This document shows, piece after piece, positions 42,018 through 50,857 of a stretch of 64,000 nucleotides of DNA. The translations under genes were made by a program, and so were the position numbers. Source of the stretch: Breznakiella homolactica (GTDB taxonomy: Bacteria; Spirochaetota; Spirochaetia; Treponematales; Breznakiellaceae); contig NZ_CP067089.2 of NCBI RefSeq assembly GCF_016616095.2, positions 1,426,001-1,490,000 of the forward strand. The letters are read 5' to 3'. The notes under the pieces were generated by a model, which did not search any database, had not been told where the DNA came from, and saw only the letters and a list, made by a program, of their open reading frames with translations. Every line of letters begins with the position of its first letter. Positions within the stretch are counted from its first letter, which is position 1.

Positions 42018-42692
42018 ATGGCCGGACCGGATACTGAAAAGGTATTTCCCCGGAAAATCAGAGATGCCATTGAGGCCGCCGGGATCGTGGCGGTCCTCGT
42101 GATTGACGACGCGTCCCAGGCGGTTTCCGCGGCGAAAGCCCTGATTGACGGCGGAGTTACCGCCATGGAACTGGCCCTGCGTACCCCCGCTTCTCTGGAG
42201 GCGCTGAAATCCATTACCTGGGAAGTGCCTGGTATGCTGGCCGGTGTGGGTACCGTCATTGAGGAAGGCCAGGTCAGGGAAGCAAAGGACAGCGGCGCGG
42301 CATTCATCGTAACCCCCGGAACAAACCGCCGTATCATCGAAAAGGCGGTTTCCGAAGGGATGCCCATAGCGCCGGGCATCGCGGTTCCCTCGGATATAGA
42401 AACCGCCCTGGAATGCGGATGCCGGACCATGAAATTGTTTCCCGCGGAAAACCTCGGAGGCATACCCTATCTCCAGGCCATCAACGCGCCCTACGCCCAC
42501 CTCGGCGTCAGGTATATTCCCCTGGGAGGCGTCAGCGAAAAAAACCTCGCCGCCTACGCGGAAAACCCGCTGATACTGGGTATCGGCGGCTCATGGATCG
42601 CACCGCGTACATTAATACAGGAAAAGAACTGGAGCCGTATCACGGCAAACGCAAAAGAAGCGATCCGAATATGCAGGGAGGCGCGAACGTAA
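42018..42692 (+). CDS. eda: 2-keto-3-deoxy-6-phosphogluconate aldolase-type enzyme
   Basis: 224 residues, two bases after the previous stop. The Eda motifs are GIVAVLVIDDA, TAMELALRTPASLEAL (position of catalytic Glu, E-L/T-x-R), AGVGTV, FIVTPG, RTMKLFPAENLGG with the Schiff-base Lys (about residue 134), and YIPLGGVSEKN. It cleaves KDPG or the galactonate analogue to pyruvate and a three-carbon phosphate. The next gene encodes the kinase that would make its substrate; their ends overlap by one base. Confidence 0.92.
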   Translation: MAGPDTEKVFPRKIRDAIEAAGIVAVLVIDDASQAVSAAKALIDGGVTAMELALRTPASLEALKSITWEVPGMLAGVGTVIEEGQVREAKDSGAAFIVTPGTNRRIIEKAVSEGMPIAPGIAVPSDIETALECGCRTMKLFPAENLGGIPYLQAINAPYAHLGVRYIPLGGVSEKNLAAYAENPLILGIGGSWIAPRTLIQEKNWSRITANAKEAIRICREART

Positions 42693-43786
42693 TGGGAAAA
42701 CTCGTAACCTTCGGAGAAGTCATGGCCCGTATGGAGCCGCAATTCCCCTACCGTTTTGCCCAGGCGGTGCCGGGTACCCTGAACTGTACCTTCGCGGGGG
42801 CGGAGGCGAATGTTGCCGCGTCCTACGCCCTCCTCGGGGGAGACGCGTCCTACGCGACGGCCCTTCCCTCGGGTCCGCTGCCGGACGCCTTTATCACCCA
42901 GATGCGGGGACTTACGGTAGACATATCCCGGATTCACATAACCCCCAAGGGCCGCATGGGTATTTTCTTTCTCGAAACCGGAAGCTGCCAGCGGCCAAGC
43001 AAAGTCTGGTACGACCGGGACTATTCCTCTATTGCGGTAACGGCCCCGGAGGAATACGACTGGGAGACAATCCTCAAAGACGCCGAACGGCTCCATATTT
43101 CAGGGATCACCCCGGCCATTTCGGAAATGGCTGCCCAAAGTTCCCTGGCAATTGTGAAAGCCGCGGCGGCCAAGGGCATTAAGGTATCGGTGGATCTCAA
43201 CTTCCGGAAAAAACTCTGGAAATGGCGGCCCGGAAAATCAGCCAACGAGCTCGCCCGGGAGGTTGTGGGAGAAATGCTGGGATACACCGATCTGGTCATC
43301 GGCAATGAGGAAGACGCCCATGATGTACTGGGCATACAGGCCGGTGAATCCGATGTCAATGCAGGAAAGCTCGACATCGGCCGGTATCCCGATGTGGCCG
43401 GCCAGATCGCCGCCCGATACCCCTCGGTGACCAAAGTGGCCTTTACCCTGCGGGAAAGTATTTCCGCAAACCACAACAACTGGGGAGCCATGCTTTGGGT
43501 AAAAGACAGCGGCAAAGCCCACTTTGCCCCGCTTAAGGACGGACAGTACGAACCCTACCGGATTACCGACATAACCGACCGTGTGGGAGGGGGCGACTCC
43601 TTTGCCGCGTCCCTGCTCTTTGCCCTGCAGGACCCGGAATTCTCCGGAAACACCCAGGACTGCCTCGCCTTTGCGGTGGCGGCTTCCTGCCTCTGCCATA
43701 CCATCAAGGGCGACTTCAACTATGTAAACCGGGAGGAAGTCGTCTCCCTTATGAAGGGAGATTCCACCGGAAGGGTTAAACGGTAA
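42692..43786 (+). CDS. kdgK: PfkB-family sugar kinase, probably 2-keto-3-deoxygluconate kinase
   Basis: 364 residues from ATG 42692, which overlaps the eda stop; the long upstream open frame is eda in another frame. Ribokinase-family signatures are LVTFGEVMARMEPQ, TFAGAEANVAASYALLGGDA (substrate end), SVDLNFRKKLW, and the catalytic DRVGGGDSFAASLLFAL near residue 295 (usually GAGD; here GGGD). An extended loop with QRPSKVWYDRD matches KDG kinases. It phosphorylates 2-keto-3-deoxy sugar acids to feed the aldolase. Substrate stereochemistry unknown. Confidence 0.87.
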   Translation: MGKLVTFGEVMARMEPQFPYRFAQAVPGTLNCTFAGAEANVAASYALLGGDASYATALPSGPLPDAFITQMRGLTVDISRIHITPKGRMGIFFLETGSCQRPSKVWYDRDYSSIAVTAPEEYDWETILKDAERLHISGITPAISEMAAQSSLAIVKAAAAKGIKVSVDLNFRKKLWKWRPGKSANELAREVVGEMLGYTDLVIGNEEDAHDVLGIQAGESDVNAGKLDIGRYPDVAGQIAARYPSVTKVAFTLRESISANHNNWGAMLWVKDSGKAHFAPLKDGQYEPYRITDITDRVGGGDSFAASLLFALQDPEFSGNTQDCLAFAVAASCLCHTIKGDFNYVNREEVVSLMKGDSTGRVKR

Positions 43787-43847
43787 AAGTGTCCGGCCGC
43801 GCCGGAACCGGCGGTCTGATACCGCTCAAACAAATAAGGACAACAGA

Positions 43848-44933
43848 ATGAGTACAGTCGATCATCTAATCGGAAAAAAGGTTAACCCCGACGCCCTGGA
43901 AGCGTGGTGCAAAAAAGCCATGGTTAAAAGCGGCCTCACGGAATCCGATGCCGCCATGGCGGCGGATGTATTTACCGCCGCCGACACCAGGGGCATTTTC
44001 AGCCACGGAACCCGGCAGATCCGGGGACTGATGCGCAACGTCAGGGACGGCCGCATCGACCCGAAGGCAGCCCCGTCGGTGGCGGTGGATATTGTGTCCG
44101 CCGCGGTCATTGACGGCCACGACGCGTTCCCCACGACCAATGCCATCGAAGCCATGAAACTTGCCATCGAAAAGGCGAAAAAAACGGGAATCGCCTATGT
44201 GGGGGTAAAAAACTCCAGCCACATCGGAGCCCTGAGCTACTATCCCCTTATGGCGGCGAAGGAAGGGCTCATCGGCATTGCCATGACCAATACCGACCCC
44301 TGGATGACCGTCCCCGGCGGAAAAGGGCCGATCATGGGGACGAATCCCATTGCCTACGCCATCCCCAACGGAACGGAGGAACCCATATTCCTGGACATTG
44401 CCACCAGTTCCGTGGCGGTTACCAAGATCCTATCCATGAAGGCCGTGGGGAAAAAACTCCCCGATAAATGGCTGGTGGACGAAAACGGCATTCCCACGGA
44501 CGATCCCGTGAATTACCCGGAAAAAGGCGCCCTCCTCCCCATGGCCATGCACAAGGGATACGGCCTGGCCCTGCTGGTGGAAACCCTCTCCGCGGTGATG
44601 ACCGGATCGGCCTTCCTGAGCGGCATCAACTGCTGGCTCAACGACATTCCCGAAAAAGCCAACGAAGGCCACGCGTTTATCGCCCTCAACATCGACGCCC
44701 TGATGCCGGAAAGCGAATTCACCAAAAGGCTCAAGGAAATGACCGATGAAATCCAGAATTCACCCAAAGCCGACAACGCGGATAAAATCATGCTCCCCGG
44801 GGATATCGAGCATGAGAAACGAAGAAAAGCCTTCGCCCAGGGACTGGAACTGCCGGATTTCGTTTTGGTGAATCTCTACGGCCTTGCGGAGGACATCTCC
44901 GATACCGAAGCCTTCAACAGCCTTTTTTCATAG
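43848..44933 (+). CDS. Malate/L-lactate dehydrogenase-family (Ldh_2) oxidoreductase
   Basis: 361 residues. The family pattern is present: the N-terminal helix ADVFTAADTRGIFSHGTRQI with the S-H-G box, VKNSSHIGALSYYP, TNTDPWMTVPGGKGPIMGTN with the nucleotide/substrate loop, and MAMHKGYGLALLVETLS. NAD(P)-dependent members reduce 2-keto acids (2,3-diketogulonate, ureidoglycolate, malate, delta-pyrroline carboxylates). Its place after RraA, KDPG aldolase and KDG kinase suggests oxidation or reduction of a sugar-derived acid. ATG 43848 follows AAGGAC. Confidence 0.88.
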   Translation: MSTVDHLIGKKVNPDALEAWCKKAMVKSGLTESDAAMAADVFTAADTRGIFSHGTRQIRGLMRNVRDGRIDPKAAPSVAVDIVSAAVIDGHDAFPTTNAIEAMKLAIEKAKKTGIAYVGVKNSSHIGALSYYPLMAAKEGLIGIAMTNTDPWMTVPGGKGPIMGTNPIAYAIPNGTEEPIFLDIATSSVAVTKILSMKAVGKKLPDKWLVDENGIPTDDPVNYPEKGALLPMAMHKGYGLALLVETLSAVMTGSAFLSGINCWLNDIPEKANEGHAFIALNIDALMPESEFTKRLKEMTDEIQNSPKADNADKIMLPGDIEHEKRRKAFAQGLELPDFVLVNLYGLAEDISDTEAFNSLFS

Positions 44934-44942
44934 GAGCCGCGT

Positions 44943-45233
44943 ATGATTATCCGAGAAGTTTTAATGGAAATAGATACCGCCAAGGAACGGGAATTCGTTG
45001 CGTTCTGGCACAGTGAATACCGGAAAGCCATGGCCGGCCAGAAGGGATTCGTCGGCGCCGAGCTGCTGAAGCAGCAGGAAAAATCAAACAGCTACCAGAT
45101 GCTGCTTAGATTCCGGTCCTCCGAGGATGCCGCCCAGTGGCGTGAATCGGATGACCATACCCGGCTCGGGCCGCTGCTCAAGGAATACGCGGCGGTTATG
45201 GAGCTGCGGGTATTCGATCTTGCCGAATGGTAA
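44943..45233 (+). CDS. ABM-like (dimeric alpha/beta barrel) small protein
   Basis: 96 residues, nine bases after the dehydrogenase stop. The sequence MIIREVLMEIDTAKEREFVA, WHSEYRKAMAGQKGFVGAEL, LLRFRSSEDAAQWRESDDH fits the antibiotic-biosynthesis-monooxygenase type ferredoxin-like dimer fold. In catabolic clusters such proteins can be mutarotases, isomerases or monooxygenases, and no catalytic residue can be assigned. A strong terminator follows, ending the module begun at 41338. Confidence 0.7.
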   Translation: MIIREVLMEIDTAKEREFVAFWHSEYRKAMAGQKGFVGAELLKQQEKSNSYQMLLRFRSSEDAAQWRESDDHTRLGPLLKEYAAVMELRVFDLAEW

Positions 45234-45254
45234 GAACCATTTCTTTATAAAATC

Positions 45255-45281
45255 AGGAGCCGGTGACCGGCTCCTTTTTTT
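45255..45281 (+). terminator. Terminator of the keto-acid module
   Basis: AGGAGCCGGT-GACCGGCTCCT is a 9-10 bp GC-rich stem with a tiny loop, followed by seven Ts. Confidence 0.92.
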
Positions 45282-45348
45282 GTATTTTCCCTTCCGCTGA
45301 AAGACATCTTAGTATACGATATAGGTAACAACACAAGGAGTGAATCCA

Positions 45349-46326
45349 ATGAAAATAGCCATACTTGGAGCGGGAAACATCGCGCGGAAAATGGCCCTCA
45401 CCGCCGCGAAAATGGACACCGTCGAAGCCTGCGCCGTGGGCGCCCGGGATGCCGGAAGAGCTAAAACTTTTGCCGAGGAATTCGGTATCAAAAAATCCTA
45501 CGGCTCCTATGAGGAACTGGTCAGTGACAGTGAAGTAGATCTCGTATACGTGGCGACACCTCAATCCCATCATTACAACCATATGAAACTGTGTCTGGAA
45601 CACGGGAAGCCCGTGCTCTGCGAAAAAGCCTTTACCGCCAATGCCCGGCAGGCCCGGGATATCCTCGATCTGGGAAAACAGAAAAAGCTCCTCGTGGCGG
45701 AGGCCATCTGGACCCGGTATATGCCTATGCGGAAAACCCTGGACGAAACCATAGCCAGCGGCATCATCGGAAAGGTAAACGCCCTCACGGCCAACCTGGG
45801 ATATCCGGTTTTCCGGAAGGAACGTCTCAGGGAGCCCAGCCTCGCGGGAGGCGCCCTCCTCGATATCGGAGTATATCCCGTTAATTTCGCCCTCATGGCC
45901 TTCGGCGGTGAAATACAGAAAATCGATTCCAGCGTGGTAATGACCCCCGAAGGGGTCGACGCCATGGAAAACATAAGCCTGATGTACCGTGACGGACGGA
46001 TGGCATCACTGCACAGCACCATGGTATCCGTAAGCGACCGCCGGGGGCTTATCTTCGGGGAAAAGGGTTATATTGAAGTTACCAACATCAACAACCCCGC
46101 GCGGATCGCGGTGTATCTCTACGACGGCACGGACTATACCCTGGCGGAAAGCCACGATATGCCGCCCCAGATAACCGGTTTTGAATATCAGGTAGAATCC
46201 TGCCGGAAAGCCCTTGAATCGGGCTGGCTGGAGTGCCCCGAAATGCCCCATTCGGAAATCATTACGGTCATGGAACTCTTTGACGGACTGCGGAAAAGCT
46301 GGGGCATGAAATACCCCATGGATTAA
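45349..46326 (+). CDS. Gfo/Idh/MocA-family oxidoreductase (copy 1)
   Basis: 325 residues from ATG 45349 with AAGGAG eight bases upstream. The N-terminal Rossmann fold is MKIAILGAGNIARKM; DLVYVATPQSHHYNHMKLCL and PVLCEKAFTANA (the E-K-x box, catalytic Lys) are in place, and LLDIGVYPVNFALMAFG matches the catalytic Asp-x-x-x-x/His region of dihydrodiol-dehydrogenase-like members. It is an NAD(P)-dependent sugar or polyol oxidoreductase with unknown substrate. A close paralogue lies at 54561-55529. It is convergent with the GntR gene; both stops are five bases apart. Confidence 0.88.
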   Translation: MKIAILGAGNIARKMALTAAKMDTVEACAVGARDAGRAKTFAEEFGIKKSYGSYEELVSDSEVDLVYVATPQSHHYNHMKLCLEHGKPVLCEKAFTANARQARDILDLGKQKKLLVAEAIWTRYMPMRKTLDETIASGIIGKVNALTANLGYPVFRKERLREPSLAGGALLDIGVYPVNFALMAFGGEIQKIDSSVVMTPEGVDAMENISLMYRDGRMASLHSTMVSVSDRRGLIFGEKGYIEVTNINNPARIAVYLYDGTDYTLAESHDMPPQITGFEYQVESCRKALESGWLECPEMPHSEIITVMELFDGLRKSWGMKYPMD

Positions 46327-46331
46327 CCCGC

Positions 46332-46991
46332 TTATAGTTTCGAATTCGGCATCCGGGCAGCCATGATCCGGCTGAATACATTCCGGACATGCTGCCGGGC
46401 TTCCTGTTCGGCCCGCTGGGAATCCTTAGCAATGATTGCTTCAAGAACTGCCAGGCGCTCGGGCACCGAAGCGTCGGGAAACAGGGGAATGGTACGGGTA
46501 ATGAGTCCCATGGAATCGATTCTGACTGAAATAGATGCCGACAGTTTTTCCAGCATGGAATTGCCGCAGAGAGTCCTGAGTTTTGAAACGTAGCGGCTGC
46601 CGAATTTATGAAGTTTTTCCGCCCGCTCGGCATCGTCGGAAATATCCTTAATCTGGAGCAGTTCCTCCCGGAGGTCCTCGAAAGGAGCTGTATCAATATG
46701 GGGTTTGCAGAGGATGTTTGCAATCATACCCTCCACAGCTTCCCGCGTTTCGTAAATATTGCAGAGTTCCCCAAAATCCACGGTGGCCACAAATGTTCCA
46801 AGGTGCGGTTTGATGGTCACCACCTGCTCATCTTCAAGACGGTGGAGGGCTTCACGGATCGGGGTCCTGCTCATGTTCAGCACCACTGAAAGTTCATTCT
46901 CCGGAAGGGCTTCTCCGGGAAGGTATTTTCGGTTTTTGATAAGCTGCTTTATTTTCTCATAGGCCTGTTCACTCAGTTTCTGCTCTTTCAT
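46332..46991 (-). CDS. GntR-family (FCD) transcriptional regulator
   Basis: 219 residues from ATG 46991; the long upstream frame is AT-rich intergenic DNA and was rejected. The winged HTH is GEALPENELSVVLNMSRTPI...REALHRLEDEQVV, followed by an all-helical FCD effector domain (about 75-215) typical of regulators of sugar acids and organic acids (GntR, UxuR, FadR group). It diverges from the enolase-superfamily gene, and TTGTA/TACAA palindromes lie on both promoters in the gap. It likely represses the 47.2-56 kb unit and itself. Confidence 0.9.
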   Translation of the reverse strand: MKEQKLSEQAYEKIKQLIKNRKYLPGEALPENELSVVLNMSRTPIREALHRLEDEQVVTIKPHLGTFVATVDFGELCNIYETREAVEGMIANILCKPHIDTAPFEDLREELLQIKDISDDAERAEKLHKFGSRYVSKLRTLCGNSMLEKLSASISVRIDSMGLITRTIPLFPDASVPERLAVLEAIIAKDSQRAEQEARQHVRNVFSRIMAARMPNSKL

Positions 46992-47055
46992 ATATTTCCA
47001 TAATGAACCATAACGGTAAAATTCACAAGGGTATTGAGGACAAATAATATACAAA

Positions 47056-47065
47056 TTGTACACAA
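47056..47065. promoter_or_regulatory. Candidate GntR operator 1
   Basis: TTGTACACAA (TTGTGTACAA on the other strand) differs by one base from the palindrome over the forward start site. It lies 65 bp upstream of the gntR start, beside TATATTAT, a plausible minus-strand -10. Confidence 0.45.
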
Positions 47066-47097
47066 CTCGTACCGCCTTTATAAAAACAATAAAAAAT

Positions 47098-47126
47098 TTG
47101 ACAAAGCAAAAAAACAGATGTAAGAT
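47098..47126 (+). promoter_or_regulatory. Promoter of the enolase/ABC/lyase unit
   Basis: TTGACA (47098-47103), a 17-bp spacer and TAAGAT (47121-47126), 61 bp before ATG 47188. Confidence 0.68.
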
Positions 47127-47129
47127 CAC

Positions 47130-47152
47130 TTGTATACAATCTGTATAATACA
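47130..47152. promoter_or_regulatory. Candidate GntR operator 2 at the transcription start
   Basis: The perfect 10-bp palindrome TTGTATACAA (47130-47139) covers the expected +1, and a second palindrome TGTATAATACA (47142-47152) follows. Both fit the FCD-GntR type of site, and their position predicts repression. Confidence 0.55.
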
Positions 47153-47187
47153 AGAGCACAATCAAGGATTGCATCGGAGATGAACCA

Positions 47188-48285
47188 ATGAAAATTACCG
47201 GCTTAGAAATACACGCTTACTCTGCCCCGCACACCACGCCGATTGCCAATGGCAAATATACGTATGCATCCACTGACATTGTTATTGCCTCGGTTCTGAC
47301 CGACGAAGGGATTACCGGATACGGCTGGGCCCACGGAGGCAATCTGGTTATCGATACCCTGGAAAGTCTGCAGGAACGGATTCTTGGAGAAGACCCTTTC
47401 AATGTGGAACGGATCTGGGAAAAAATGTATCTTCCAAAAGTATACGGAAGGAAAGGATTTGCCACCCGGGCGATCAGTGCCGTGGATATTGCTCTCTGGG
47501 ACATAATAGGAAAAACCGCAGGCCGGTCCGTACACCAGATGCTGGGGGGATACCGGGATTCGGTGCCCGCCTATATTGCCGGGGGCTACTACGAAGCGGA
47601 TAAATCCTTTGCAGGGCTCCAGCAGGAAATGAAGGATAACCTAGCCAAGGGAGCCCGGGCAATAAAAATGAAAATCGGCGGAGCGTCCGCGGCAACGGAC
47701 CTTGAACGAATTGATGCAGTCCGGGATGTGATCGGGCCGGATATTGAGCTCCTGGTGGACGCCAACAATACCTATGACAGGATAACCGCACTCAGGATGG
47801 GCAGAGAGCTGGACCGCCGGAATATTTACTGGTTTGAAGAACCGCTGTCTCCGGACGACCTGGAGGGCTGTGCGGAGCTGTGCCGAAAGATCGATACACC
47901 CATTGCGGTAGGGGAAAATGAATATACTCGGTGGGGATTCAAGCAGCTCATAGATGCCGGGGCAGCCCAGATAATAAATGCCGATGCCCAGGTGCTCGGG
48001 GGTATTACTGAATGGAAAAAGGTTGCTGATTTAGCCATGGCGGCACACATCCTTGTGGCGCCCCACGGTGACCAGGAAATCCATGCCCATCTTGTGGGGG
48101 CAATCCCCAATGGCCTCATCGTTGAATACTACGATAACAATACCAATGCATTAAAAGAAGCTATGTTTCCCAAGGCTATGCATCTTAACGGTGAAGGAGC
48201 AATCGTCCTTCCCAGTGAACCGGGATTGGGAGCGGATCCCAACTTTGAAGCCCTGGAACGCTTTAAAACATATCCGCACAGCTGA
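47188..48285 (+). CDS. Mandelate racemase/enolase-superfamily enzyme, KxK/His-Asp type
   Basis: 365 residues. The enolase superfamily barrel carries acid/base Lys in AIKMKIGG (K-x-K, about residue 160). Metal ligands are in LLVDANNTY (Asp), WFEEPLSPDD (Glu) and AVGENEYTRW (Glu), then INADAQVLGG with Asp and LVAPHGDQE with the His of the His-Asp dyad. That is the mandelate-racemase subgroup, which mostly dehydrates acid sugars (e.g. fuconate, galactarate, gluconate types). It would make 2-keto-3-deoxy acids such as those used by the 41-45 kb module. First gene of the unit behind the GntR promoter. Confidence 0.9.
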   Translation: MKITGLEIHAYSAPHTTPIANGKYTYASTDIVIASVLTDEGITGYGWAHGGNLVIDTLESLQERILGEDPFNVERIWEKMYLPKVYGRKGFATRAISAVDIALWDIIGKTAGRSVHQMLGGYRDSVPAYIAGGYYEADKSFAGLQQEMKDNLAKGARAIKMKIGGASAATDLERIDAVRDVIGPDIELLVDANNTYDRITALRMGRELDRRNIYWFEEPLSPDDLEGCAELCRKIDTPIAVGENEYTRWGFKQLIDAGAAQIINADAQVLGGITEWKKVADLAMAAHILVAPHGDQEIHAHLVGAIPNGLIVEYYDNNTNALKEAMFPKAMHLNGEGAIVLPSEPGLGADPNFEALERFKTYPHS

Positions 48286-48312
48286 AACGGGTCATGCCCA
48301 TATCAGATACCA

Positions 48313-48444
48313 GAGTTATTCGATAACGTTACGTATCAAGTAACTCCCGCTGAAAAAGCATGTTTTATGGACCTTAGGCCATAAAACTGTAAGATTTGTT
48401 GGATAACCAACCTGGACCGGTACGCCGGCCAGTTATCAAACAAG
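48313..48444 (+). repeat. Intercistronic three-hairpin element, family 2b (copy 1)
   Basis: Hairpin 1 GAGTTATTCGATA...TATCAAGTAACTC (48313-48346); linker CCGCTGAAAAA; hairpin 2 GTTTTATGG...CCATAAAAC (48362-48387); hairpin 3 TTTGTTGGATAAC...GTTATCAAACAAG (48395-48444), with CAACC following the 5' arm. A second copy at 52.87-52.97 kb keeps the linkers but has different, still-paired stems. It lies 30 bp upstream of the binding-protein start and may be a leader RNA or a mobile palindrome. Confidence 0.7.
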
Positions 48445-48474
48445 TCTAATATACCATCATTTGGAGGAGTAGCT

Positions 48475-49806
48475 ATGAAAAAGTCCGTATTATTGAGCCT
48501 TATTATGGCAGTGGGACTTATCGTACCGATGGTTTTTGCCGGAGGCACCAGTGATGCTTCAAAGGCGTCATCACAGCCGAAAAGCGGAACCCTAAAAATC
48601 TGGTCCATGCTGACCCAGACCGAACGGGCAGCGGAATTCGAAAATCTTGCCCTTATGTACGAAGCGGCCAATCCCGGTGTCAAAGTTGAGATTACTGTCA
48701 TGCCCTGGACAGGCGCTATGGATAAAGTGGTCTCCTCCATCATGGCCGGCAATCCCCCGGACATTACGGTGTGCGGAAACGGCTGGCCCCAAACACTGGC
48801 GGGCACCGGCGGAATTATGGAACTGAGCAAGCTCATTGATGCCATAGGAGGTAAACAGTCATTCCTCGGCACATCCCTGAATCTTGGAACCTATGAAGAC
48901 GGCTATTATGCTATTCCTCTTTATGTTACGCCCTATGTGACCTACTACCGCGAAAGCTGGCTCAAGGAAGCGGGAATAACAAAACTCCCCGCCACCTGGG
49001 AAGAATACTATGATATGTGCAAAGCTGTTACAAACCCCGCCAAAAACCGATACGGATTCGGTATTCCACTGGGAGATCTCCATGGGTGGAAAACTATCTG
49101 GACACTGCTGCAGTCAAACGGTGTGGACCTGATTAATGTGGATGCCAAGGGCAACTGGTATGTAGATGTCAATGCCGCTGACAGGGCTGCCATTATTGAG
49201 GTGTACAATTACCTGTTCCGGCTTATCAGGGACTGTTCCCCTGCGGGGACCGTCAGTTATACCCAGACAAACGTCCGGGAACTGGTTGCCCAGGGAACCA
49301 TCATGAGCCGCATTGATACACCGGAAATATATTACAATGTCAGGGCCATGGATCCGGAACATCTTGATGATGTATCATTCTTCTCTTTCCCCGGCCGCAA
49401 GACCGTTGGTTCCGGCCTTGGCTGGGTAGGTCTCAATGTGCTTACCAAGGGTAATACCGATCTGGCCTCGGATTTTATACGGTTCATCTTCGAAGGAAAC
49501 CGGATGGTTGATTTCTATACCAGCTATCCCTATGCCATGTTCCCCGCAAAATCCGATATGTTCGAAAACCGGGACTACCAGGCAAAACTCCCGGATGAAA
49601 TCAAAATCCTTGTCCCCGATATGGCTCTGGAAATTCTTGACCATGCCACGGGACTGCTCCAGGCAAATGGTCCCTTCCCCGGCGCCGGAGAAGCGGAATC
49701 CCGGAGTGTCCTGGGGAACCCCCTTTCGAATATGCTGATCCGCGGCATCAGTGCCGAACAGGCGGCGGACCAGCTTATTGCAGAACTGAAAAGCCTGATC
49801 GAATAA
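48475..49806 (+). CDS. ABC transporter solute-binding protein, family 1 (sugar type)
   Basis: 443 residues, ATG 48475 with GGAGGAG upstream. The signal sequence ends PMVFAGGTSDAS without cysteine. The CUT1 binding-protein body shows LKIWSMLTQTERAAEFENLA, MAGNPPDITVCGNGWP, YYAIPLYVTPYVTYYRESWL and DFIRFIFEGNRMVDFY. It delivers an unknown carbohydrate-like ligand to the permeases at 49.9-51.7 kb. A hairpin follows its stop codon. No ATPase is encoded with it. Confidence 0.9.
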   Translation: MKKSVLLSLIMAVGLIVPMVFAGGTSDASKASSQPKSGTLKIWSMLTQTERAAEFENLALMYEAANPGVKVEITVMPWTGAMDKVVSSIMAGNPPDITVCGNGWPQTLAGTGGIMELSKLIDAIGGKQSFLGTSLNLGTYEDGYYAIPLYVTPYVTYYRESWLKEAGITKLPATWEEYYDMCKAVTNPAKNRYGFGIPLGDLHGWKTIWTLLQSNGVDLINVDAKGNWYVDVNAADRAAIIEVYNYLFRLIRDCSPAGTVSYTQTNVRELVAQGTIMSRIDTPEIYYNVRAMDPEHLDDVSFFSFPGRKTVGSGLGWVGLNVLTKGNTDLASDFIRFIFEGNRMVDFYTSYPYAMFPAKSDMFENRDYQAKLPDEIKILVPDMALEILDHATGLLQANGPFPGAGEAESRSVLGNPLSNMLIRGISAEQAADQLIAELKSLIE

Positions 49807-49819
49807 CAGAGAACAGCAG

Positions 49820-49849
49820 CCCGGACTTCTTTGAACATGCAGGTCCGGG
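49820..49849 (+). promoter_or_regulatory. Intercistronic hairpin after the binding-protein gene
   Basis: CCCGGAC...GTCCGGG (7 bp, 16-base loop) lies 13 bp after the stop in the 121-bp gap before the permeases, with no U-run. It could set the higher level of binding protein. Confidence 0.5.
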
Positions 49850-49927
49850 TTCCGCCTGTTTTAGAGCACAGAAAAATCAGGACCGTAGTACCCGAATACT
49901 CTGGTATCGGACAAAAGGCAGACCGAC

Positions 49928-50845
49928 ATGAAGAAAGCGAAACAATCGGAACAGCATATCATGAACCGGAAGATGAGCAGACAGGGTTTCCTGCTGTATC
50001 TTCCTGCGATTATTATCATCCTGGGTATTGTGGTATATCCCATGATATACGCACTGCAGATGAGTTTCACTAATTACCGGCCTACCCTGCCGAAGGTGAA
50101 TCTGGTAGGATTTACCAATTACAAAACAATCCTATCGGATTTGAAATTCTGGCAGTCCATTATGCGGTCCCTGATTTTCACCTTCGGTTCACTAATCCCC
50201 CAAATCGTACTGGGTCTTATGATGGCATCCCTGCTTAACCACCCCATGCTGAAATTGAAAGTACTCTTCCGGGGCCTTGCCATTACCCCCTGGCTGATTC
50301 CCACGGTGGCGGTGGCCATGATCTTCCGCTGGATGTTTCATGATCTCTACGGAATCGTAAATCACATCATGGTTAGAAGTGGCTTGCTTTTATCAACCAA
50401 GGCATGGATCGCCCAGGAAGGACCGGCCATGTTTCTGCTGATTCTGGCCAATGTGTGGCGGGGAACACCCCTTATGATTACCATGTTTCTTGCGGGCCTT
50501 CAGGGGATCCCCGGCGAGTTATACGAAGCAGCGGAAGTGGACGGCGCCAATGCCTGGACCCGGTTCCGGCATGTTACCCTGCCCCTGCTCGTCCCGGTTA
50601 TCATGGTATCGGGAATTCTGCGGTTCATCTGGACCTTCAACTTTTACGATCTCCCCTGGGTCATGACAGGCGGCGGTCCCGCCGAAGCTACCCAGACTGC
50701 GCCGATCTACGCGTACCGCCGGGCCTTCAGCGGCTACCGGATGGGAGAAGGTTCGGCCATCACCATCATTCTGTTTTTTATTCTGGTTCTCTTTGCGTTT
50801 CTGTACTTCAGAGTCCGGAAATACCAGGACAGGCTGTACAAATAA
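49928..50845 (+). CDS. Sugar ABC transporter permease, MalF/UgpA type
   Basis: 305 residues, six membrane helices; AAAGG nine bases before ATG 49928. The first helix is GFLLYLPAIIIILGIVVYPM and the EAA loop EAAEVDGANAWTRFRHVTLP (about residue 200). The end (FLYFRVRKYQDRLYK) is the usual cytoplasmic tail. It pairs with the following MalG-type permease, 12 bp downstream. Confidence 0.92.
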   Translation: MKKAKQSEQHIMNRKMSRQGFLLYLPAIIIILGIVVYPMIYALQMSFTNYRPTLPKVNLVGFTNYKTILSDLKFWQSIMRSLIFTFGSLIPQIVLGLMMASLLNHPMLKLKVLFRGLAITPWLIPTVAVAMIFRWMFHDLYGIVNHIMVRSGLLLSTKAWIAQEGPAMFLLILANVWRGTPLMITMFLAGLQGIPGELYEAAEVDGANAWTRFRHVTLPLLVPVIMVSGILRFIWTFNFYDLPWVMTGGGPAEATQTAPIYAYRRAFSGYRMGEGSAITIILFFILVLFAFLYFRVRKYQDRLYK

Positions 50846-50857
50846 GGAAGCAATGAT

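Noticed and set aside
47000..47174. 60-residue N-terminal extension of the GntR gene with hydrophobic sequence
   Set aside because: It reads through AT-rich promoter DNA; the HTH protein starts normally at ATG 46991.
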